64,000 nucleotides of DNA from Sphingomonas yunnanensis (GCF_019898765.1 NZ_JAIOKB010000001.1:1225234-1289233); one strand, 5' to 3'. Shown: positions 1-9,508, counted from the stretch's first letter. The notes: a model not told the origin generated them from the letters alone. A program made the numbers and translations.

Positions 1-398
1 GCGCCGGGCTGACGCTGATCGAGGTGCAGCAGAACTCCGACACCACCTATCGCCTGTTCGATTACGGTCGGCCGCGCGAGCTGCACCTCGACGACGGCGT
101 CGCGGTCGCCGACCTCGAGCCCTATGTCGATTATCCCTCCCCCGGCGAGGTCGCGCCCGGGCGCACCATCCTCGTCGAGGGACCCAAGTTCGTGCTGGAG
201 CGCTGGACCGGCGGCGCGCGCGAGATCGCGCTGCCCGAGGGGGCGACCGGCTGGCTCGTCCCGATCCGCGGCGAGGGCGTGGTCGCCGGCGTCGAGTGGA
301 AGGCCGGCGAGTGCGTCACCGTCACGGGGTATGAGCAGCTGCACGCGTCGAACGACGCCGACCTGCTCTTCGCCTACCCCGGACAGCGGCGGCTGTGA
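1..398 (+). CDS. manA: Class I mannose-6-phosphate isomerase, C-terminal part
   Basis: The reading frame is open from base 3 and its start lies left of the window, so only about 131 C-terminal residues are present. The segment EVQQNSDTTYRLFDYGRPRE followed by LHLDDGVA is typical of the C-terminal cupin half of class I (zinc-dependent) phosphomannose isomerases, which interconvert mannose 6-phosphate and fructose 6-phosphate in the cytosol and feed GDP-mannose synthesis for exopolysaccharide. The metal-binding residues would be upstream and cannot be checked. An exopolysaccharide co-polymerase gene 4.5 kb away makes a polysaccharide link possible, but that is inference. The family assignment is fairly secure. 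Confidence 0.75.
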   Translation, partial: AGLTLIEVQQNSDTTYRLFDYGRPRELHLDDGVAVADLEPYVDYPSPGEVAPGRTILVEGPKFVLERWTGGAREIALPEGATGWLVPIRGEGVVAGVEWKAGECVTVTGYEQLHASNDADLLFAYPGQRRL

Positions 399-530
399 GG
401 ACGCCGCGGGAGCGCCGCTAACATAGGCTAAGCTCCTGAATTTGATCCATAGTAAATCTTCTTCGCTCCATTCCCGCATCATTCATGTTAGCGATGTGCA
501 TCAGCCCGCGACCGCGGCACGAACACGGGG

Positions 531-1220
531 ATGGACGCGATGGATCGCGCGGCGTCGCGTAGCCTGATGAGTTGTCTCGTCGACGAGCACATGCGAGTCG
601 TCGACGCCGACGACGATTATGTCGCGATGCTGGGTTTCGGGCGTGACATGCTCGTCGGTCGCAGCGTCCTCGAGTTCACCCACCAGGACGATCGCACCAT
701 CAATCGCCAGCGCTCGGACGCGCTGCTCGCCGGCGGCGACCCTTATGCGATCACCAAGAGGTACATCGCTGCTGACGGTAGCGCTATCTGGGTGACCAAC
801 CACGTCAGCCTGTTCCATACCGGTACCAAGCTGCGCCAGCTCGCCACGGTCGAGGTGCTGGAGGCCCCGCGGATCGAGGACCAGCGCCGGCTCCTCCGCG
901 TCGCGGCCGAGCGGATCCTCGCCAAGCGGCGGCTGCGCTCGCATTTTTTCCAGGGCGAGATGTTCGGCGAGCCCGCCTTCGACCTGCTGCTCGACCTGTT
1001 CGTCCAGGAATTGGCGAACCGCCAGACCTATACTACCAGCGCGGCGGTCGCGTCCGGAGCGCCGCTCACCACCGCGCTGCGCCAGATCACGATGCTGGTC
1101 GAGCGCGGGCTGGTGTGCCGCGATGCCGATCCCGTCGATCGCCGCCGCGTGCTGCTGCGGCTCACGAGCGAGGGTAGCAAGCAGATGTGGGACTATCTCG
1201 CCGCGGCCGAGAAGATCTGA
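531..1220 (+). CDS. PAS domain plus MarR-like winged-helix transcriptional regulator
   Basis: The 229-residue protein has an N-terminal PAS domain (about residues 14-115; VDADDDYVAMLGFGRDMLVG then the typical VLEFTHQDD block) and a C-terminal winged-helix domain (about 150-225; LTTALRQITMLVERGLVCR and the wing DPVDRRRVLLRLTSEG, which matches MarR-type wings). It is therefore a soluble one-component regulator that should sense a ligand or redox state through PAS and bind DNA through the C-terminus. ATG 531 and ATG 540 are both possible starts; GGGA lies at a better distance from 540. It stands alone between two unrelated genes. Target genes cannot be read from the sequence. Confidence 0.75.
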   Translation: MDAMDRAASRSLMSCLVDEHMRVVDADDDYVAMLGFGRDMLVGRSVLEFTHQDDRTINRQRSDALLAGGDPYAITKRYIAADGSAIWVTNHVSLFHTGTKLRQLATVEVLEAPRIEDQRRLLRVAAERILAKRRLRSHFFQGEMFGEPAFDLLLDLFVQELANRQTYTTSAAVASGAPLTTALRQITMLVERGLVCRDADPVDRRRVLLRLTSEGSKQMWDYLAAAEKI

Positions 1221-1383
1221 GCGTCGCGTCCGGCTCGGCTCGTCGCCGGGCCGGCGCGCTTTATCGCAGCACCGCTGACGGCGTCATTGCCGGTTCAGCC
1301 GCCACCCGGTCTAGACGGCGCCCCGGCCCGGCGACGGGCCTCAGCCAGTCCGCACGCCGCATCGCGGGCGGGGAGAAGTTCGC

Positions 1384-3648
1384 ATGACCGACGTCCCTCG
1401 CCCGCGACCGGGACGCACGCTCGCCATCGCCCTTGCGCCGCTGGCGCTCGCCGTCGCGCTCGCCGCCGCGCCCGTGACGGCGGCGCGCGCGCAGGCGATC
1501 ATGCCTGCTGCCAACCCGGAGGCCGACCGGCTCGCGGAGCTGGTGCGCCGCATCGGCGCCTCACCGCGCGACCTCTCCGCGCTGGTCGAGGCCGGCGAGC
1601 TGTCGTTCAGGCTGGGTGACGCCACCGCGGCCGCGGCGCTGTACAAGCGCGCCGAGGCGATCGATCCGCGCAACGCGCGCGTGAAGGGCGGCATCGCGCG
1701 GATCCTGGTCAACGGCGAGCGGCCCGGCGAGGCGCTGCGCTATTTCGACGAGGCGCAGCGTTACGGCGCGGTGATGGCGCGCTACGCGGACGATCGCGGA
1801 CTCGCCTATGACCTGATCGGCGAGCAGGAGCGCGCCCAGCGCGACTATCGGCTGGCGCTCGCTCAAGGCGGCGCGCAGGGCGACGAGCTCGACGAGCTGC
1901 GCCGCCGTTACGCGCTGTCGCTCGGCATCTCGGGACGGCAGCAGGAGGCATTGGCCGAGATCGACGCGCTGCTGCGTCGCTCTGATCGCGGCGCGTGGCG
2001 CGCGCGCGCCTTCATCCTGGCGATGGGGGGCGACGTCTCGGGCGCCAACCGCATCGCCACGGGGATGATGCCATCCGGCATGGCGCAGGGCCTCGCCGCT
2101 TTCTTCCAGCGGTTGCCAACCCTGAACGCCGCCGACCGCGCCTTCGCGGTGCATTTCGGCGAGGTGGCGCCGACCCCGGCGCGGCTCGCTGATGCGCGCG
2201 TGGTCCCGGTGCTGCCCGTGCTCGGCGCCGACCCGAACGCGCCGCGCCGCGTCGAGGTCGCCGCCGTTATGCCGACGGCGGTAGCAGAGAAGCCGCTGTC
2301 GCGCGGCGAGCAGCGCCGTCGACTCAAGGAGGCGGAGCGCCAGCGCCAGCTCGCCGCGCGCGCCACGCCCGCCGGTCGGCAGATCGCCGCGCGGCCCGTC
2401 GTCGCCACGATGCCGGCGCCGACGCCACCTCGGCAGGTCGCCGCCGCGACGCTGCCGACGCTGCCAACGCCCGAGACAGCGAGCACGACTCAGCTGGCCT
2501 CGGCCGCGCCCGCCAGCATGGCGAGCGCGCCGACGACGTCCCCGCTAGCGAGGCCGCTCAGCACCGCCAGCGTCGCGCCCTCGATCACCCGTACGCCCCC
2601 AGCCGCAATGTCGAGCGCGGCCGCGACGCCGACGACGGCACCGACGCCGAGCGCCTCGACCTCGTCCGCCGGCGTGCAGGTCGCCACGGCCGCGCCGACG
2701 CACGCGCGGCCGGCGGCCGCCGCGGCACCCGCCGCCGCGCCCTCGCCCACGCCCGCGTTAGCCGCCGCGCGGCCGGCGCCCCCGCGGCTGGGCGAGGACT
2801 CGATCCTGGCGCGCATCGTCGCGGGCATCTCGGTGCCCGGTGCCGAGCTCGGCGTGGCGCCGATGCCGGGCACCCAGCGGGTCGTCGCGGTCGTTGCCCC
2901 GCCCGCCCCCGCCTCCACCACCGTCAGCGCCTCGCTCGACGAGGCGGCGCAGGCGGCCGAGCGCAACGCCGCCGCGGACGAGCAGAAGAGTCAGCGGCTC
3001 GCCGCGGCGAAGCGGGTGACCACGCGCGAGGTCGCCGCCGAGGACCCCGCCGAGCCCGCGCGCGCGCGCGGTCGACAGCTCGCCGCCGCCGACAAGCGAA
3101 AGGCGCGGGCCGTCGAGGAGGAAGAGGCCCCCGTCACCAGGAAGGGCACGCGCGGCCGCGTGGAGGAGGAGGAAGCACCCGTCGCCAGGAAGGGTGCCCG
3201 CGGCCGCGTCGCGGTCGACGACGAACCGTCGGTCAAGGGCAAGGCCGCCAAGAAGGGGGCGAGCGACAGGAAATTGCCCATCACGAAGAATGGCGAGGAG
3301 GACGCCTCCGCCGCCAAAGCGGGCAAGACCGGCGCCAAGGCCGCCACCAGAAGCGCCCCCAAGGTCGAGCGCGAGGAGCCGGCGCGGATCTGGGTCCAGG
3401 TCGCCGGCGGCGCCAACCCCGGCGATCTCGGCAAGGCGTGGAAGACGGCGCAGGGCAAGGCCCCGGCGCTGGCGGGCAAGCGCGCCTATACGGCGCCGCT
3501 GCGCGCCACCCACCGCGTCGTCACCGGCCCCTTCAAGACCCAGGCCGAGGCACGCGCGATGGTCAACACGCTGGCCAAGCAGGGGCTCTCCGCCTTCACC
3601 TTCACCAGCGAGGCGGGCCAGAAGGTATCCCGGCTCGACGACCAGTGA
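1384..3648 (+). CDS. Secreted TPR and SPOR domain protein
   Basis: A cleavable signal peptide (residues 1-38, ending AARAQA) exports this 754-residue protein. Residues 40-260 form tetratricopeptide-like helical repeats ([20 protein letters not shown] is a clear unit). A long Ala/Pro/Thr-rich low-complexity linker runs from about 290 to 650 and turns Lys/Arg/Glu-rich at its end. The last 90 residues form a SPOR domain (RIWVQVAGG ... [19 protein letters not shown]), which in characterised proteins binds denuded peptidoglycan at the septum. A role in cell-wall or division-site biology is therefore likely. GGGGAG lies 8-9 nt before the ATG. The stop overlaps the GTG of the next gene by 4 nt, so the two are probably translationally coupled. 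Confidence 0.85.
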   Translation: MTDVPRPRPGRTLAIALAPLALAVALAAAPVTAARAQAIMPAANPEADRLAELVRRIGASPRDLSALVEAGELSFRLGDATAAAALYKRAEAIDPRNARVKGGIARILVNGERPGEALRYFDEAQRYGAVMARYADDRGLAYDLIGEQERAQRDYRLALAQGGAQGDELDELRRRYALSLGISGRQQEALAEIDALLRRSDRGAWRARAFILAMGGDVSGANRIATGMMPSGMAQGLAAFFQRLPTLNAADRAFAVHFGEVAPTPARLADARVVPVLPVLGADPNAPRRVEVAAVMPTAVAEKPLSRGEQRRRLKEAERQRQLAARATPAGRQIAARPVVATMPAPTPPRQVAAATLPTLPTPETASTTQLASAAPASMASAPTTSPLARPLSTASVAPSITRTPPAAMSSAAATPTTAPTPSASTSSAGVQVATAAPTHARPAAAAAPAAAPSPTPALAAARPAPPRLGEDSILARIVAGISVPGAELGVAPMPGTQRVVAVVAPPAPASTTVSASLDEAAQAAERNAAADEQKSQRLAAAKRVTTREVAAEDPAEPARARGRQLAAADKRKARAVEEEEAPVTRKGTRGRVEEEEAPVARKGARGRVAVDDEPSVKGKAAKKGASDRKLPITKNGEEDASAAKAGKTGAKAATRSAPKVEREEPARIWVQVAGGANPGDLGKAWKTAQGKAPALAGKRAYTAPLRATHRVVTGPFKTQAEARAMVNTLAKQGLSAFTFTSEAGQKVSRLDDQ
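3112..3207 (+). repeat. Two tandem 48-nt coding repeats in the SPOR protein linker
   Basis: Positions 3112-3159 and 3160-3207 encode two near-identical 16-residue units of the form VEEEEAPV[TA]RKG[TA]RGR. They sit in the charged part of the linker, just before the SPOR domain. A partial third unit ([12 protein letters not shown]) follows. Such units can change in number by slippage, which would alter linker length without shifting the frame. Confidence 0.7.
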
Positions 3649-4817
3649 GCGACTCCCCTCACCGCGCGCCCTGGGCGTCCGACCCGGCGCGCAGCCGCGG
3701 CCGGCTTCACCGCGAGGACTCGGGCGACCGCGGGCCGCGCGACGCCTTCCAGCGCGACCGCGACCGCATCATCCACTCGATCAGCTTCCGCCGGCTGCGC
3801 CACAAGACTCAGGTCTTCCTCGCGCCCGACGGCGACCATTTCCGTGTGCGGCTGACTCACAGCCTGGAGGTGGCGCAGATCGGCCGCACGATCGCCCGCA
3901 CGCTCGGGCTCAACGAGGACCTCACCGAGGCACTGTGCCTCGCGCACGACATCGGCCACCCGCCGTTCGGCCACGCCGGCGAGGACGCGCTACGCGCGGC
4001 GACGCACGCGCACGGCGGCTTCGACCATAACGGCCACACGCTGCGGACGCTGATGCGGATCGAGCGCCCCTATCCGCGCTGGCCCGGTCTCAATCTGACG
4101 TGGGAGACACTGGAGGGGCTGGCCAAGCACAACGGCCCGGTGCGCCGCCCGGGCTGGGCGCTGGCCGAGGCGGACGCCGAGGCTGCCCTCGCGCTCGACA
4201 CGCACGCCTCGCTCGAGGCGCAGGTCGCCGCGCTGGCCGACGACATCGCCTATGACAATCACGACATCGACGACGGGCTGCGCGCCGGGCTGCTGACGCT
4301 CGACCAGATCATGGCGGTGCCGCTGGTCGCCGAGGGGTGGGACCGGGTCGCCGCGCGCTTCGCGGACGTGCCCCGCGCGCGCCTCGCCGGCGAGCTGATC
4401 CGCAGCCAGATCGGCGCGATGGTCAACGATCTCATCGCTGAGTCGCGGCGCCGCATCGACGCCGCTGGCGTGACGAACGTGGAGGAGGTACGCGCCGCGG
4501 GGCAGCCGCTCATCGCTTTCTCGCCGGCGATGGCGACCGCCGAGCGCGCGCTGAAGCGTTTCATGTACGCCAACCTCTACCATCACCCACGCCAGCTCGC
4601 CGCGGCCGGAGCGGCGGCGCAGGTGGTGGCAGGCCTGTTCGCCGCATATCGCGACGAGCCGGCGCGGCTGCCGGAGGAATGGCGTGCCCGGCTGCCCGAG
4701 GACGAGCCCGGGCTCACCCGCCACATCGCGGACTTCATCGCCGGCATGACCGATCGCTACGCGATCGCGCGCTACCGCGAGGTGGTCGGCGCGATCGACC
4801 TGCCCGAAGGCTTCTGA
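3645..4817 (+). CDS. dgt: dGTP triphosphohydrolase-like HD-domain protein
   Basis: The 390-residue protein matches dGTPase-like HD hydrolases, which cleave dNTPs to nucleoside and triphosphate and balance nucleotide pools. The family opening is visible: [19 protein letters not shown], then the metal-binding His in [10 protein letters not shown] and the HD pair in [17 protein letters not shown] later [14 protein letters not shown] segment supplies the last metal-binding Asp. The length is normal for the short bacterial type. The GTG start at 3645 is chosen because it overlaps the SPOR gene stop (GTGA) and because recognisable homology starts soon after it; an open frame extends further upstream, but that part reads as the SPOR gene out of frame. 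Confidence 0.88.
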   Translation: MSDSPHRAPWASDPARSRGRLHREDSGDRGPRDAFQRDRDRIIHSISFRRLRHKTQVFLAPDGDHFRVRLTHSLEVAQIGRTIARTLGLNEDLTEALCLAHDIGHPPFGHAGEDALRAATHAHGGFDHNGHTLRTLMRIERPYPRWPGLNLTWETLEGLAKHNGPVRRPGWALAEADAEAALALDTHASLEAQVAALADDIAYDNHDIDDGLRAGLLTLDQIMAVPLVAEGWDRVAARFADVPRARLAGELIRSQIGAMVNDLIAESRRRIDAAGVTNVEEVRAAGQPLIAFSPAMATAERALKRFMYANLYHHPRQLAAAGAAAQVVAGLFAAYRDEPARLPEEWRARLPEDEPGLTRHIADFIAGMTDRYAIARYREVVGAIDLPEGF

Positions 4818-4866
4818 GCCGGGCCGGTCCCAGGTTGAGGCAGCCCTCTCCTCCCTGGCCGCGAGA

Positions 4867-7194
4867 TCAGTTCAGATGCAGCGTCGTCGCCGCGCTGGCC
4901 GCGATCCGGCGTGCGCCGCCGCTCACGCGACGCCAGCCGCGCCGCGGCATGGCGCGGTCGTAGTAGCTCGACGAGCGAGCGACATGGTGGATCATGTCGC
5001 CGTAGCGCCGACCGGCGTGCGCGGCGATATCGACCATGTTGATCACCGCGCCGGTGATCGAGCGGCCGAACACCTGCACCGCGACCCGCGCCGCTTCGGG
5101 ATCGGTCTTGCCCCAGCGCAGCACCAGCAACGTCGAGTCCGCCACGTCGGCGAGCATCTTGGCGTCGCGCACCGGCAGGATCGGCGGGGCGTTGAGGATC
5201 ACCAGGCTGTAATGCTCGCGCAGCTGCGCGATCAGGCGCGGCAGTCGCGGCGAGCTCAGCAGCGCGCCGGGGTCGAGCGGCGCCTGTCCCGCGCCGAGCG
5301 AGGCGAACGGCTGCCCCTCGTGCGAGACGCTGAGCTGGTCGAACGAGGCGTCGCCCGCGAGATAGGCGACCACGCCGGTCTGCGGCACCTCGCCCGGCGC
5401 GGCGCTGCCGAGCGCGAGCTCGGGACGGCGCAGGTCGAAGTCGACCACCACCACACGCTGGTCGACGCGCGTCGCGGTGGCGGCGAGGCTCTTGGCGATC
5501 GTGTTCTTGCCCTCCGCCTCCAGCGGCGAGGTGATCACCACCACGTGCGACTGGCTGGTGCGGCGCCCCTCCAGCTCGATCAGCAGGTTGCGCATCGCCT
5601 CGGCGAAGCGCGAGCGCGGCCGCTGGTTGACGAGATCGTGGCTCGCCGCGCCCGAACCATCCTCCAGCCGCGTGTCCGGCACCATCGCCAGCGTGCGCAC
5701 GCCGAGCAGCCGCTCGACCTGCTCGGCGGTGCGCAGCTTGATGTCCATCATCTCGACCACCAGCGCCAGCACCGCGCCGAGCGCCGCCGAGGCGAGCAGC
5801 GCGATGCCGAGCGCCTGCTTGGGCAAGGGCGAGCTCGGCGAGTCGGGGATCGGCGCGCGCGACACCACCGCGATGTCGGCCTTGGTCTGCGGGTCGAGGC
5901 TGAGCTTGCCGTTGAGCAGTGCCGCGACCGAGCTGTACAGCGCGTTGGCGGTCTCCGCCCGGCGCTCCAGCTCGCGCAGCTGCACCGCGGCCGCGCCCTG
6001 CGCCAGCGCGGCACCGCGAATACCCGACGCGCTCGCCGCCATCGCCGCGGCACGCGCCTGGCTCGCCCCTGCCTGGGCGGCGAGGTCGGTACGGATGCGC
6101 GCGCTCTCCTGGTCGATCCGGGTGCGCAGCGCCGCGATCTCGGCGTTGACCTTGGCGACCTCGGGATAGCCCGGCCCGTAGAAGCCGGTGAGCTCGCTCT
6201 GGCGCCGCGCCAGCGTCGCCTCCTGCTCGCGCAGGCCGGCAAGCAGCGGCGAGGTGGCCGAGCCTCCCGCCTGCGCGCGGCGCGCCTCTGCGATACCGTC
6301 GGCGCGGGTCTGCCCGACCAGTCCGGCGAGCTGTGACGCGCTCGCCGCGGCGCCGAGCTCGGGTTGCGACACCAGCAGGCCGTGCGACGTGCGGAAGGCC
6401 GCGGCCGCGCGGTCCGCCGCGACCGCCGCGTCGCGCGACTGCGCCAACCGCGCGCTGAGATCGTCGATCGTCGCGACTCGCGAGTCGGTCGACTCGGCCA
6501 TCTGCGACTTGATGTACGTGTCCGCGACGCGGTTGGCGATCAGCGCCGCCTTGCGCGGATCGGGGGAGGAGGCGGTGATGTTGATCATGCTCGATCGCGC
6601 CACGCGGCTGACGTCGAGGCGCTCGATCAGCCGATCGACCACCGCCTCGTTGCGCGCGCGCTCGATCGCCTGCGGCGTGGTCGCCGCGGTGACGGCCGGT
6701 GGGTTGAGCCAGCCGAGCAGCCGGTCGAGCAGGCCCGGCCGCGCGTCGCGCGGCGGCGCGAACTCGGGATCACCCGCGAGGCGCAGCGTCGCCGCGACCT
6801 CGCGCGCCAGGTTGCGCGACTGGAGCAGCTCGACCTTGGTCTCGATCGCGGTCTCCTGGCTGGGACTCACGATCGCGGTCGGCAACGCGGCGACGTTGGT
6901 GCTGGCGTCGTCCGGCTTGACGATGATGGTCGCGGTCGCGCTGTACACCGGCGTGGTCCGCAGCACGACGAACAGCGCCGCCGCGACGCCGAGCAGCACC
7001 ACCAGCGCGATCAGCGCGGCGCGCCGGTAGAGGATGCGCACCACGGAGGCGAGATTGAGATAGCCCGATCGAGTGCCAGGATGCGCCGAGCGCGGGTCCG
7101 CCCCGTCGCGCTCGCTCCAACCCCTCCCACCGGGATCGATCTCGCCGTGACGCATGACCGCCGGCGACGCGCCGGGCGTGCTGAGTTCGCGCAT
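4867..7194 (-). CDS. Wzc/GumC-like polysaccharide co-polymerase with degenerate BY-kinase domain
   Basis: This 775-residue inner-membrane protein has the layout of exopolysaccharide co-polymerases: a first membrane helix at about 55-78, a Wzz-type periplasmic region with long coiled coils (about 230-430), a second helix at about 465-490 after a Pro-rich segment (APIPDSPSSPLPKQ), and a cytosolic BY-kinase-like ATPase (about 540-740). Such proteins set chain length and export of capsule or EPS. Two ATPase motifs are altered: Walker A reads AEGKNT instead of GEGKST/T, and Walker B reads VILNAPP with Asn where the family has Asp. The Asp of Walker A' (VVVVDFDLRRP) is kept. The C-terminal tail has only three tyrosines near the end (RRYGD, SSSYYD). 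Kinase activity is therefore doubtful. It lies 19 nt after the LuxR gene, probably in one transcript. Confidence 0.85.
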   Translation of the reverse strand: MRELSTPGASPAVMRHGEIDPGGRGWSERDGADPRSAHPGTRSGYLNLASVVRILYRRAALIALVVLLGVAAALFVVLRTTPVYSATATIIVKPDDASTNVAALPTAIVSPSQETAIETKVELLQSRNLAREVAATLRLAGDPEFAPPRDARPGLLDRLLGWLNPPAVTAATTPQAIERARNEAVVDRLIERLDVSRVARSSMINITASSPDPRKAALIANRVADTYIKSQMAESTDSRVATIDDLSARLAQSRDAAVAADRAAAAFRTSHGLLVSQPELGAAASASQLAGLVGQTRADGIAEARRAQAGGSATSPLLAGLREQEATLARRQSELTGFYGPGYPEVAKVNAEIAALRTRIDQESARIRTDLAAQAGASQARAAAMAASASGIRGAALAQGAAAVQLRELERRAETANALYSSVAALLNGKLSLDPQTKADIAVVSRAPIPDSPSSPLPKQALGIALLASAALGAVLALVVEMMDIKLRTAEQVERLLGVRTLAMVPDTRLEDGSGAASHDLVNQRPRSRFAEAMRNLLIELEGRRTSQSHVVVITSPLEAEGKNTIAKSLAATATRVDQRVVVVDFDLRRPELALGSAAPGEVPQTGVVAYLAGDASFDQLSVSHEGQPFASLGAGQAPLDPGALLSSPRLPRLIAQLREHYSLVILNAPPILPVRDAKMLADVADSTLLVLRWGKTDPEAARVAVQVFGRSITGAVINMVDIAAHAGRRYGDMIHHVARSSSYYDRAMPRRGWRRVSGGARRIAASAATTLHLN

Positions 7195-7213
7195 CGGAGC
7201 CCCCTTCGGCTGC

Positions 7214-7939
7214 TTAGAGCCGTATCTCGTGTGTCGGCGCGCGATCGCGCGTCCGCGGTTCGGCCGCCGCGGCGACGCGCGACGACACGTTGCCGTCGCT
7301 CGGCTGGGCCAGCCCGCGGCTCAGCGCCCAGACCGCGGCCTGGGTGCGGTTGAGCACGTGCAGCTTGCGCAGGATCGACTTGACGTGGACCTTGACGGTC
7401 GCCTCGGTGATCGAGAGCCGGCGCGAGATCACCTTATTGGGTTCGCCCTGGATGAGGCCCTGCAGGATCTCGAGCTCGCGCTCGGACACGTTGACGTCAC
7501 CCAGGTCGATCTCGGGCTCCGCCGTGCCGGCCTCGAGCCGCAGCGAGGCGAGCTCGTTGACGACCTGCGACGGCACCAGCTTCTCGCCGAGCACGATCAG
7601 CTTGAGCATCTCGGTCAATCCCGCGACCGAGGTCTCGATGCTGAGATAGCCGTCCGCTCCCGCCTGGATCGCCTCCGCGACTGCCGCGCTCTCGCACGCG
7701 CGCGCCATCACGGCGAGACGGACCTGCGGCCAGCGCGCCCGGGCGTCACGACACATGGCGGTCGCCTCGCCCGGCGGCGCGCGCAGCAGGACGAGGTCCG
7801 GCACGGCGGCATCGCATGCTGCCGCGCAGCTGCGTGCCACCGCGATCACGTCGAACCGCTCTCCCCCGAGCAGTCGCCGCAGTCCCTCGCCCTCGATCTC
7901 ATTCGGCGATACGATCAACAGGCCGATACGTCCGCTCAT
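7214..7939 (-). CDS. LuxR-family regulator with a degenerate receiver domain
   Basis: The 241-residue protein has the NarL/FixJ layout: receiver fold (about 5-118) and a LuxR-type helix-turn-helix (about 150-212; VSERELEILQGLIQGEPNKV, then ATVKVHVKSILRKL). The receiver has lost every phosphorylation residue: the acidic pair is SP (LLIVSPNEIE), the acceptor Asp is Arg (PDLVLLRAP), and the conserved Lys is Ile (GYLSIETS). It therefore should not be controlled by phosphotransfer and may act as a constitutive or ligand/partner-controlled DNA-binding protein. It is immediately upstream of the co-polymerase gene on the same strand, so regulation of exopolysaccharide synthesis is the likeliest role. 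Confidence 0.85.
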   Translation of the reverse strand: MSGRIGLLIVSPNEIEGEGLRRLLGGERFDVIAVARSCAAACDAAVPDLVLLRAPPGEATAMCRDARARWPQVRLAVMARACESAAVAEAIQAGADGYLSIETSVAGLTEMLKLIVLGEKLVPSQVVNELASLRLEAGTAEPEIDLGDVNVSERELEILQGLIQGEPNKVISRRLSITEATVKVHVKSILRKLHVLNRTQAAVWALSRGLAQPSDGNVSSRVAAAAEPRTRDRAPTHEIRL

Positions 7940-8246
7940 CTGCTCCCCCTATGAGCCGATCGTCCGGTGTCTCCCGCACCGCCCCCACGATCGTTGTATG
8001 TACTGTCGCGCCCTGTTCGACGTGATATAATTTGATCATTGCCAAGTGAATGGTGGCAAAGTTACAATTGACCCAAATCAGGACAGGCGGAGTAATCCAA
8101 GCGCCGCGCTGTAAGCGATACCAATTCTTGTTTGGCGATCGCGCAGATCAGCATTCGACTGCGCGCGCCTCTGCCTAAACATTGTAGCTTACTACTTTGA
8201 TGAGAGCCGTACTCCGAAAGTAGTAGAGCAACGAATGAAGGTAAGG
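7940..8246. other. Gene-free upstream region of the LuxR/co-polymerase pair
   Basis: This stretch of about 300 bases is more AT-rich than its surroundings (for example 8020-8110) and should hold the promoter of the minus-strand LuxR gene. A TATAAT hexamer is present on the plus strand at 8026-8031 but has no convincing -35 partner and no plus-strand gene to serve. No gene was recognised. Confidence 0.4.
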
Positions 8247-8558
8247 CTAGTGCAGCGCGCGTACCCCGCTGCCGGACGAGTCCGGCAAGCGCGAAACGGC
8301 TTGGCCGCGCAACAGCGACCGCCCCGACTGCGCGAGGCGGCAGATGAACCAGCATCTCGCATGGAACAGCGTGGCGAACGCGAGTCCCTCGTCACCGGCG
8401 AGATAGCCGAACGCCTCGACGATCACCCATCGCGCCGCGCGCCGGTCCGGCACCGACTCGCGCCGCATGATCGCGATCGTCCACTCGCCCGCCCGAACGA
8501 CCATCGTCCGGGGTGCTCCCCGCGCCGCGCCGCGAGACGGATCGAAGCGGATGATCAC
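8247..8558 (-). CDS. Hypothetical small protein
   Basis: A 103-residue frame with a plausible amino-acid mix (VIIRFDPSRG, EWTIAIMRRE, RWVIVEAFGYLAGDEG, FARC-like aromatic patches). I do not recognise it. The GTG at 8558 is preferred over the ATG at 8636 because GGGAG sits 9 nt before it and the upstream extension is Arg-rich and gene-like only in other frames. The opposite strand also has a long open frame, but its composition is typical of a GC-rich shadow. It is isolated, next to a pseudogene cluster, so it may itself be a remnant. Confidence 0.35.
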   Translation of the reverse strand: MIIRFDPSRGAARGAPRTMVVRAGEWTIAIMRRESVPDRRAARWVIVEAFGYLAGDEGLAFATLFHARCWFICRLAQSGRSLLRGQAVSRLPDSSGSGVRALH

Positions 8559-8727
8559 CTGCCTACTCCCGCATCGCGCGGCGCGACCACCGAGGCGGCG
8601 GACAGGACCGCGTCGACGAGTCGCCGCCGCGGACATGGCTCGATTCGTCGTAGCTGGGCTGGTGCGCGCATGTCCCGTAGCGATCGAGTAAGAGGAACGC
8701 GCAAGCTGCGCCGCGCGTCGACGAGCG

Positions 8728-9030
8728 TCAACGGCTACGAGCGGTTAACCCTTTGGGACGCGCGCCAGCGTCAGGCGAGGACGCCGCGAACTCCTCGAGC
8801 GAGTAGGGCTCGCGCAACAGGGCGAAGCCATGGTCCTTGTCCGCGACGACCGCGTGGCTGTATCCGATCATCAACGTTACGGGCAGCGCGGGCCGGCGTG
8901 AGCGCACCCCGCGCGCCAGGTCGAGCCCGCTGATCCCCTGCATGATCACGTCGGTGAAGACGCGATCGATCTCGTCGTGCGCGCGATCGAGCAGCCCCAG
9001 TGCGGCCTCGCCGCGGGAAGCCGGAAGCAC
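8728..9030 (-). pseudogene. Receiver-domain fragment, probably from a hybrid histidine kinase
   Basis: The frame reads EAALGLLDRAHDEIDRVFTD, then the phospho-acceptor region FTDVIMQGISGLDLARGV, then LPVTLMIGYSHAVV and ALLREPYSLEEFA. This is the second half of a response-regulator receiver domain, very like those at the C-terminus of hybrid kinases. The first third of the domain is missing, and two conserved residues are lost: the switch Thr/Ser is Ile (LMIGYS where LMTGYS is usual) and the KP Lys is Glu (LLREPYS). After LEEFA the homology ends. It joins the recombinase remnant almost base to base near 9015-9020, so it is a truncated relic. Confidence 0.65.
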
Positions 9031-9508
9031 GGGTGCTGGACCGCCCGCGCGACCAGCTGATAGCGCCCCAGGTCGCGGCGGGAGCGATCCGGGCCTATGT
9101 CGACGAAAGCAACCGGCTCAACCATGTGCGCCGCGCGTCGCAGGGCGGGGACCGCGCCGAGCTGGCGAACATCGACACGGCGATCTCCGGCATCCTCGAT
9201 CTGGCTGAGGAGGGTAAGGGCACGGAGGCGCTGCTCAACCGTCTCCCGGCGCTAGAGATGAAAGGAGATGCTGTCCGGACACGCCTCGCCGCGCTGCCGA
9301 CCGACACGCCCGACGTTCGCCCGAACATCGCCGATATCTACCGGCGCAAGGTCGCGCGGCTTGCCGAGTCGCTGGATCAGCTGGAGGAACGCGACGAGGC
9401 CCCCGACGCCCGCGCGGCCTGATCGAGCGCGTGACGCTCCGGTTTGGCAAGCGACGCGGCGAGATGAAGCCGACGCCGCGCGGCGAATTTGGCGCGATCC
9501 TCGCCTGA
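9000..9508 (+). pseudogene. Serine recombinase C-terminal remnant with a frameshift
   Basis: From about 9016 the frame reads EARVLDRPRDQLIAPQV, then AIRAYVDESNRLNHVRR and a helical stretch (ELANIDTAISGILDLAEEGK ... VARLAESLDQLEERDEA). This matches the coiled-coil C-terminal region of large serine recombinases of the resolvase/invertase superfamily. The catalytic N-terminal domain is absent. The frame stops at 9422, but the neighbouring frame continues at 9419 with LIERVTLRFGKRRGEMK ... GEFGAILA to a stop at 9508, the natural end of such proteins, so a frameshift lies near 9412-9420. It is a dead recombinase and marks a former mobile element. Confidence 0.65.

Noticed and set aside
4876..6336. 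Long plus-strand open frame (486 codons) opposite the co-polymerase gene
   Set aside because: Arg/His/Gln-rich composition, no family features, fully antisense to a clear gene; a GC-rich shadow. The same holds for 15557-16684, 46287-47042, 47376-48326 and 61561-62523.
8026..8031. TATAAT hexamer
   Set aside because: No -35 partner at proper spacing and no gene in that direction.
8235..8933. 232-codon plus-strand frame
   Set aside because: Arg/Pro/Ser-rich without motifs, crosses both the small minus-strand gene and the receiver relic.
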